A stretch of DNA of 64,000 bases, taken from assembly GCF_032854445.1 (NCBI RefSeq), contig NC_088300.1, positions 41,070,458 through 41,134,457 of the forward strand. Reading direction: 5' to 3'. The notes under the pieces were generated by a model. It made no database searches, was not told where the DNA came from, and was given only the letters and a program-made list of their open reading frames with translations. A program made the translations under genes and the position numbers. Origin of the DNA: Liolophura sinensis (lineage: Eukaryota > Mollusca > Polyplacophora > Chitonida > Chitonidae). This document shows positions 57,175-64,000 of the stretch, one piece after another (the stretch's first letter is position 1; the number at the start of each line of letters is the position of its first letter).

Positions 57175-57540
57175 TTCGGTATTCGTTATTCCAATATCGT
57201 GTAAGGACTACATTCGTTAGTCGAATGTCGAATATCGTGCTAATACCACATTCGTTATTCCAGTATCGTGCTAGCACCACATTCGCTATTTGAATACTGT
57301 GCTAGTACTACATTCGCCATTCGAATACTGTGCTAGTACTACATTCGCTATTCGAATACTGTGCTAGTACTACATTCGCCATTCGAATACTGTGCTAGTA
57401 CTACATTCGCCATTCGAATACTGTGCTAGTACTACATTCGCCATTCGAATACTGTGCTAGTACTACATTCGCCATTCGAATACTGTGCTAGCACCACATT
57501 ATTCATTCGAATTTCGAATAACACGCTGAAAATATAAAAG
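57175..57540 (+). repeat. 31-bp satellite, about 11 copies
   Basis: The unit reads TGTGCTAGTACTACATTCGC and CATTCGAATAC. It contains the palindromic ATTCGAAT and near-palindromic GCTAGTAC. The central copies are nearly identical and both edges are diverged. A SINE follows about 30 bases later and related motifs resume beyond it. Confidence 0.95.
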
Positions 57541-57568
57541 TTAGCAAGACATTTGTTTTTCCTTATTC

Positions 57569-57710
57569 TATTTATTTATTTCAATGTTTTTTTTACGGTG
57601 GGCTCATCAATATTTCACTTATACGAAGGCGGCCAGAATAATGGAGGGAGGAAAAACCCACAATGCCGGAAGAAACCCACGACCATTCGCAGGTTGCTGG
57701 AAGCCCTCAT
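57569..57710 (-). mobile_element. SINE family A, 3' half
   Basis: TATTTATTTATTTCAATG, TCAATATTTCACTTATACGA, GCGGCCAGAATAATGGAGGG and CCCACGACCATTCGCAGGTT. It is 5'-truncated. TAGCAAGACAT occurs on both sides (57542-57552 and 57738-57748) because the satellite continues around it. Confidence 0.9.
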
Positions 57711-57714
57711 GTTT

Positions 57715-58290
57715 ATCCCAATAACGACTACAGTGCTAGCAAGACATCCATTATTCGATTCTTGAACAATGTGCTGGCAGTATAGAATTTAGCACTAAAC
57801 CGGGTTTTTTGCTGTTCGAACAACGAATATCGTGAATTTAGCACCGGGTTGGCCATCACTAACCACTAGCATTCATACCATATCGCCAGTAGCGGTCTGT
57901 CTGCAGTTTCGTGCCATCAAGTTAATCGAAGGTGAAACAAGAAGCTTACTCGAAGTTTGTGTCTCGACGTTTTTTATTTTATTTTAAGTGTACACAAATA
58001 TGGTTCTAGCCAGTTTTTTGTTATTCAGGGCTTCAGTAACATGTTGACTCGAATATGGTGCCGACACATTTTTTACTATTCAGATTTTCAGTGACTTGCT
58101 TGCTCGAATATGGTGCCAACACGTTTTTCGTTATATAGGTCTTCAATATGGCTGGCTCGAATATGGTGCAAGAACGACGTTCGTTTTTTTCACGGGATCT
58201 AATTGTCGAATTTGGTACTGGCGCGATAGTCGTTATTCGTGTAACCATAATCGAATGTGGTTCTAACTTCTATATTTCAAGCAGGTTATT
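57715..58290 (+). repeat. Degenerate satellite related to the 31-bp array
   Basis: TTATTCGATTC, CTCGAATATGGTGCCAACAC, CGTTTTTCGTTAT and GTCTTCAGTAAC motifs recur at roughly 55-60-bp spacing, about five times between 57996 and 58265. The GAATA-GTGC and TTCGTTATTC parts also occur in the 31-bp units. The longer spacing looks like a separate, older amplification. Confidence 0.75.
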
Positions 58291-58413
58291 CGTTATTCTC
58301 CGTTTCGGGTTACGTCCAGGGAAATCGTTACAACTTCCATATGCAAACATAACAAACGGGTTTTGAAGTTGACCCCGTCAGGGAATTGGTCTGCCTAATA
58401 ACGCCATTTCCAA

Positions 58414-58640
58414 TGTAATAATGTATACATATATGGGAGTGTTCTATGAATGGAACAGCGGTTCCACTACGGAGGAACGAAAACATGAAACATGATAATT
58501 GCATTATGATCTGATGGATCGTGGTTCTCTGCGGAGTACAATGTACAAATATGAGAGTATTATATAGCTGGAACACCGGCTTCTGTACCAATGAACGACA
58601 AAAATGAAACACGTTGATAGTTGCATTGTGATCTGATGAC
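58414..58640 (+). repeat. About 121-bp diverged direct duplication
   Basis: Copy 1 starts near 58414 and copy 2 near 58535. Shared parts are ATGGGAGTGTTCTATGAATG versus ATGAGAGTATTATATAGCTG, GAACGAAAACATGAAACA versus GAACGACAAAAATGAAACA, and TTGCATTATGATCTGATG. The open minus-strand frame over it (58328-58774) spans both copies and has no known domain. Confidence 0.85.
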
Positions 58641-58814
58641 ATGATTTCCGCGCTTACAAAGGGAGGGAAAAGTGCAGTTGCATGCCACTTGAACTTCCTC
58701 ATTGGTTGACGGCTGGTAAAAGAATGTCCGTTTCGACGCATAGATTCGTGTAGGTTTATTGCTGGGAAAGCCATGATTCACTGATAGTCTAGGAGAAGAT
58801 ATCCTTGCATAGTG

Positions 58815-59071
58815 TTGGTGGATCAGTTGGTTTACGCGCTGTTGCAGCGTAATGACCCAGAGGCCTCTCACCAATGCGGTCGCTATGAGTTCAAGTCCAG
58901 CTCATGCTGGCTTTCTCTCCGGCAGTAAGTGGGAAGATTTGCCAGCAACCTGCGGATGGTCGTGGGTTTCCCCCGGGCTCTGCCCGTTTTACTCCCACAA
59001 TAATGCTGGTCGCCGTCGCATAAGTGAAATATTCTCGAGCAACACCAATCAAATAAATAAAAAAAAATAAA
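58815..59071 (+). mobile_element. SINE family A, full length with target-site duplication
   Basis: The head (TTGGTGGATCAGTTGGTTTA, with the A-box region), the B-box part (TATGAGTTCAAGTCCAGCTC), the complete core (CCTGCGGATGGTCGTGGGTT, GCCCGTTTTACTCCCACAAT) and the tail AATAAATAAAAAAAAATAAA are all present. TTGCATAGTG at 58805-58814 and 59072-59081 flanks it. This is the best reference copy in the window. The GTACGGCGTAAA part near the tail is shortened. Confidence 0.96.
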
Positions 59072-59185
59072 TTGCATAGTGCTATTACATCGTCTTTTCA
59101 AACTCCACACATACCTATTTATGCTACCCAACAAATGCCATTAAATAATGCACGGCAGCATCGCCAGGGGTGCTGTCAAAAAAAT

Positions 59186-59253
59186 GCCTTCGTCGTCATA
59201 TGACTAAAAAAATTGATAAGTACCACTTTAAACCCCAAGCGCTCACTCACTCA
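59186..59253 (+). mobile_element. SINE family B, 3' tail fragment
   Basis: CTTCGTCGTCATATGACTAA, TTGATAAGTACCACTTTAAA and CCCCAAGCGCTCACTCACTC correspond to the complement of the tail of the other copies. Only the 3' end was inserted. Confidence 0.82.
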
Positions 59254-59669
59254 AGCATTTGGAATATAAAGTAGAAGCGTAGAACTCTTCCCAAACGTGT
59301 GCGAAGCCTACACAGTCAGCAGGATACACTTGATACTGTATTAGGCTTTGTTTCCAACACACTGGCCAGAAAATACTCATATCGACAACATAACTGCTTG
59401 TGAAACAAGAATGCACAACTCAACAGCTCACAATAGAACCACTTTATATCGTCGACAAATACTATATGTGTAAGAATTATTACCATTTGTAGCATTTCAA
59501 TTATTGTATTTGTCTTATGTGCTTTCGTTTCTTATGATGTCTTCTCCTCAAGTATACAGGTACCTATGAGTGCGACACCATTCAATCACTTTAATCTTGT
59601 TCGATATTTAACGTGCCGAGCGAAGCTTGTTAAATGAATAAACCAATTAGGATTCTCTCCCCTGAACTC
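59254..59669. other. Unique sequence, nothing recognised
   Basis: No gene or element was recognised. Confidence 0.5.
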
Positions 59670-59836
59670 CGCTACTATTTGGATCCGATTTCAAAACATT
59701 TCCTGAACTCGGGCTGTTATCCAGTATGACTCTTACATGAGATTCGAGATAGACGCCGCTACTATTTGGATCTGATTTCATATTTCCTGAACTTGGGCTA
59801 TTATCCAGTATGACTTGCACATGAGATTTGAAATTC
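59670..59836 (+). repeat. 87-bp tandem duplication
   Basis: The two copies start CGCTACTATTTGGATCYGAT and share GGGCTRTTATCCAGTATGAC and ACATGAGATT. There are a few substitutions and a small deletion in the second. Confidence 0.93.
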
Positions 59837-62214
59837 TTATCTGAAATGAAAGTTCTCCAACAACAGATTGTCAGTGAATCAGATGATTAATATTGATTAT
59901 GACGAGGGAGGAACCAGCACTTGACACAAGTACCAAACAGTTGAGTGTTATATGGAACAGAGTCACAGTTGAGTGTCATATGAGTCCCAGTTAAAAACAT
60001 TACATGGCACAGAAAGTCTCATGAGACTCTTGTCTCAAATTATGGTACCAAAGTTCAATTGATATATTCTGGTATACAGTCCTGGGACTGATTCCCATCA
60101 AGTTTCAACTGTCTCTAAGCTCTTAAGGCCATCTACCGACGCTGAAAATCTATTTATAGATTTGAACATGGTGTGGGCGGAGTAATGAACCAAATCAGGA
60201 GACTCTGATTGGTCAGAAGGGCAATTTTTTGACAGTTTGTAAACACAGATGATATGATGACATCATCACGATCGCAACCAAGAACTCCAAAATAATGGCT
60301 TTACTGGTTCGATTTCTAAAGTCTATAAGTGCTGGGTTCTATAGACACCCTAAATACCATAAATGTACAAAAATGGCGGTAACACAAACGTCTGATTTCG
60401 ACGTGGAACTGAGGACAATAAATGTCATTTTACTGTGTGAAACAAGAACGAAAATAGAAGGTAAAGGTTTCCCAGATAAGACAATAACATAGAATTTCGT
60501 AATTTTTACATTATTACTACTACATTGCTGAAAAATACTTATAAATATCCCATATATGTAGGAACGCCGATAAAACAACATCACTCGTCCATGAAACAGA
60601 TGAACGTAAGTTTAAAACTTCCTTCGAGAAAAAATAAACGCTACACTGGCAAATATTTTTGTCATAAATTAACTAGTTTGGCCTCAGATAACGGTCTAAA
60701 CAAAACATCCGTTAAAATTCATTAAAACATGAATATATAGAAACTTCCCTACGTTAAATTTATTTTCCAAAGCCTGCTTCCTTAAATCCCGCTGTACATA
60801 GTAGGTGAGAAACTGAACATGCAAATGATACATGTAGACATATAATGATATGAGTGGGAACATGTATAGAAAACAACTGCGTGGCAAATTGAACTCTTTG
60901 TTTAGCAAAATTTGAGCGTAATTAAGTATGATTGTCGGAGTGGTTTTAAAGTGAGTCCAGTGGGATGCACGCATACACACGACAGGCATTAACCGTAACC
61001 TTCCGTCCACACGCCTTTAACTATAAGCCTTGCATGAGAGGTCTCAATATTCCTACCTGTTGATTTATTAGGAAGTTTGAGTAATAGTCTTTGGTGAAGA
61101 CATTTAATAGTTCTGTCTGTACTCAGTTCAAGATAATTCCCAGTCTACATCAGTCAAACGCTGTTTGCATCTAATGGACAATTATGGTGTCGAAGTTATC
61201 AATTGACTCATAAAAAGCAGAAACCGAACTCAGATATGGTTTCAAGAAAAAGATACCAAATATTGAAACAGCAACGTGGAATTAAGTTACATGTAAATTG
61301 CCTGAACATTTATAGCTACGGGCAAAACGCAATAGTTCTTTGGTGGGTTGATTGATGGTTGTTGGAAGAGCAAGTGCAATCTTTAAAGGAAAGTAACCTT
61401 CCAGCACGAGGTTAGAGAAAAATTACTCCATAACAAGACTTTGGCCAGGGCAACAACATGGTTAGTTCGACAATAATTAAATATTTCTCTTTAATCACCT
61501 GGAAAGCTTTATGCCATCAAGCTGTTTACAAGCTGTTGTAAAAACTTAAGGCTTGTCCTAAGGACAGATCAGTCAGTATCATGTCCGGCCCATAGATTAG
61601 AAGCCCACATGGTTTTATTCAAGTGAATAGGGTGCATGAAGATAGGCTAATTCAAACATTGGTGGTACAAGATGATCTAAGTTGTATACGTTTTAAGCGA
61701 GGCCACCATGAGTCTTATGGCTTAATAATTAAACACTTCTACTTAGACAGATTGAAGTTGGTATAAAGATTGACAGTTATTCGTCCCATCATCAGATCAG
61801 TCATTGCCACACATACATGTAGCTCAGGTTTAACATTATAAAATTGTATACAAATGGCTGAGCGTCTTAGCAAAACAAGACATTTCCTCATTTGGTGAAA
61901 CAGCTCTCACACCTTACTTGCCTTACCCCTATTGGCTGATTTTAACATAACAGACTACAGGTACTAGTCTTGACTCGTCTAGCCGTAGTAGGAATCGATG
62001 GGAAACTGGCATAAATGGGTTCCTAATGTTAGCTTGATATCGACTATATTTTTCTTCAGCATGTCATATGAACTCTCTTATCCTTTCTCCTACAGAAAGT
62101 AATCTGGAATAGGGAAAGTTCAATAGACTAGACAGTAAAGATCTGAATGGATTTGGGTGAAGAGAAATTTCGCCATGATTTTAGAGATATCTGCTGATTT
62201 AGTCATTTAGACTG
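59837..62214. other. Unique sequence without supported genes
   Basis: Open frames of 65-104 codons (60295-60492 plus, 60696-61010 minus) have no recognised domains. No RNA gene or mobile element was identified. Confidence 0.5.
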
Positions 62215-62575
62215 TCATAAGGTACATGACATGCAGACAAGTTTTCTTCTATCATTCTAGCTTATATATTAAGATGTTGACCTATATGCACATAGAACCA
62301 TGAGCGATAACTCAATCGATTTCTATTACCAAGTAACCTTGAACTCCACTATAAGGTGCCTCTAACTTGAGTGGCTTCGTTTTCCACTTCAGCTCAATTT
62401 TGGTTAAAAACTCGCTCCGTCATGACTAAAGAGTCCTCTGCTATCAGTACCAACAATCACCACAGAAGATTGCTATCTAACATTTCAAATAGTGACATTA
62501 TTTTTACTTCCAAGGGACAGAAAATGAATTTGAGCGGAGGACTACGAAGAGATTTGACAACAAATTGAATACCAC
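62215..62575 (+). repeat. Dispersed repeat, copy 2 (pair with 24.1 kb)
   Basis: CACATAGAACCATGAGCGAT, CTTCAGCTCAATTTTGGTTA, TCACCACAGAAGATTGCTAT and TTTACTTC occur in the same order as on the minus strand at 24115-24475. An open frame (62371-62568) overlaps it, but its frame does not hold in the other copy. Confidence 0.8.
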
Positions 62576-64000
62576 AATCCTAAGATATAACTAACGAAGG
62601 CCTATAGTAAATTGGTATACTCAATCGCACTTGACGGATCTTCATGAAGTGGACACGTTTTTTTAAGAAACAGATAATCGATCTGTTGCGAACCTTAATG
62701 GACTGTTTTGGGTTCTTCCTGTGATACAGTGACACTTTTTGGACGGGATGAAATTGTGTGATCGTTATCAGGATCGATTAGGTCAACGCGGAAGAAGATT
62801 CGCGTCTGTAGCCAAGGTTGTTTAATTAACATGAGATTTATTGGGGCTATTTTTATTTAAATGCTTGATTTCAAGGAACAGGCCAGGGAAGTTGATAACG
62901 TCTCGCGACGGTGAATCTGACTAACGGAACCCTGGCGTCCGTTTGAGCCATGTGACCGAGCAGCTCATTCTATCCAATCAGAATAATATAGGTTCTTTGA
63001 GGGCTGTTTGTAGTTCACTTCGAATATGACAAGAAATGATATGAGAGTTTCATAGTACCAATTGCGTGATAAATGTAATCTAGTTTTATACAGCGTTGAC
63101 GGCGTACGAAACACCAGCTTTGCTGTAGAGAAAGGCGGCACGTTTCGCCTCTCTAGTGTGGCTCGGATAGCCGAAATTGACTACCGGCCTCAAAGTTTAC
63201 AGCCAGCTGCACTTATTCTACTATTTGGATTTTTTGATTGGGGGCTCTGTTTAACTAAAGGGCTTTCCCTGCCCAAACGGTTAAATACGACCACCGTATG
63301 ACCGTTTATTGTTTCAACGAACGGTGAGAGCGGAGTGCATTTGGTTAAAGGTAAACATGAAAAAGCAAGTTCTGGTGAATTTAAAACCTTCCTTCCATCA
63401 TGTTTTCACTTTCCTTTGAAGAGTTCTTCTTGCCTGGACTCCTGTAATGACAGGTTCATGTGGAATGTCGAACAGCACCAGCAGTATATGGTTTTGCGTC
63501 GTTCCATTATATGTATAGAGACCCACTACATTACCTCCATTGAGGTTACTTTTCCAAACGGGAAGAGGATGATCAGAGTCTTGACATTGTTCTGCAGAAA
63601 TCTGAAACAAGTGAAACGTATGGCAGCTACCGAAACCACGTTGTGGATGCTGCAGACGTGTATATCGTCCGCACGATTCCAAAAACCTGCAGACAAATCA
63701 CGGGTAAGTAGGGGATAAGGTTTAATAGGCGACAGAATTGTTGTTGGAATTTGTGAAAACAATACTTCAAATAGTACATGTACTTTGCAATTTTCGATTG
63801 GTGTGTGCGTCGTGTGACCATTTATCAAGTATGGTCACCTAGTCGTTGCTCTTTTGGTTTTACTTTCGGCAGTGTTGTGCGAAACACATGAATATGCTTC
63901 GCAGCGTATTAAATCTAGAGTTGCGTTGATGAAGGTTAGTGTACAAGACAAAAATAAGAATAAAACCCACCACAATGAGCCAGAAAAAATATGAAGAAAA
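62576..64000 (+). other. Mostly unique sequence with a possible exon end
   Basis: An open stretch of more than 120 codons (63335-63718, starting at GTG, not ATG) contains a strong 5' splice-site match, CGG then GTAAGTA, with GT at 63704-63705. The predicted residues are not from a family I know. A second plus-strand frame (63062-63301) and minus-strand frames overlap. I treat this as a low-confidence exon candidate rather than a gene. Confidence 0.25.

Noticed and set aside
58328-58774. 148-codon minus-strand frame
   Set aside because: It spans a diverged 121-bp duplication without any repeated-protein conservation and has no recognised domain.
62371-62568. Similar short proteins at 62.4 kb and 24.1-24.3 kb suggesting a conserved gene
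   Set aside because: The underlying repeats differ by 16 bases inside the frame, so the residues agree only at the start and by chance at the end. Similarity is at DNA level.

Overview
The window reads as nuclear DNA from a marine invertebrate, most likely a mollusc or another lophotrochozoan. It is AT-rich and has no operons, no ribosome-binding-site spacing and no long intact reading frames. It carries many copies of two tRNA-derived SINE families whose tails (TAAATAAATAAAT ends, the CACCATAATGCTGGCCGCCG core, the CATATGACGACGAGG core) I associate with mollusc and related genomes. The species cannot be named from the sequence alone. No host gene can be assigned with confidence. A few short open stretches could be exons or secreted peptides and are listed at low confidence.

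Layout: 0-6.4 kb is unique sequence apart from a long inverted repeat (about 0.24-1.16 kb). A palindrome, a perfect hairpin and a TATA-like box cluster at 6.38-6.45 kb. A minisatellite at 6.8-7.65 kb has units that, on the minus strand, look like the 5' end and D-arm of a tRNA. A small MITE lies at 9.5 kb and a dead Tc1-type transposon at 10.1-10.7 kb. Satellites occupy 15.5, 18.4-19.7 and 20.2-20.5 kb. SINEs cluster at 25.5-26.5 kb, next to a dead hAT transposase (26.5-28.0 kb, minus). An unidentified decayed coding segment at 29.5-30.0 kb has a relative at 56.5 kb. A BEL/Pao-type LTR retrotransposon with broken frames and a large deletion across the reverse transcriptase spans 33.3-37.9 kb. 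From 38 to 49 kb there are SINEs, short duplications and two candidate exons. A 24-bp minisatellite fills 49.4-50.8 kb. From 51 to 59 kb there are several SINEs, three with clear target-site duplications, one of them nested in a second MITE copy, plus a 31-bp satellite split by a SINE. The last 5 kb is mostly unique, with one member of another diverged repeat pair at 62.2-62.6 kb.

The sequence elements do not work together as a pathway. The window is an intergenic or long-intron landscape built by mobile elements and tandem repeats. Its history can be partly ordered: MITE before SINE at 51.8 kb, and satellite before SINE at 57.5 kb. The observations most worth following are the tRNA-5'-end-like minisatellite, the unidentified decayed protein family at 29.5/56.5 kb, and several pairs of diverged non-coding repeats that match no family I recognise.
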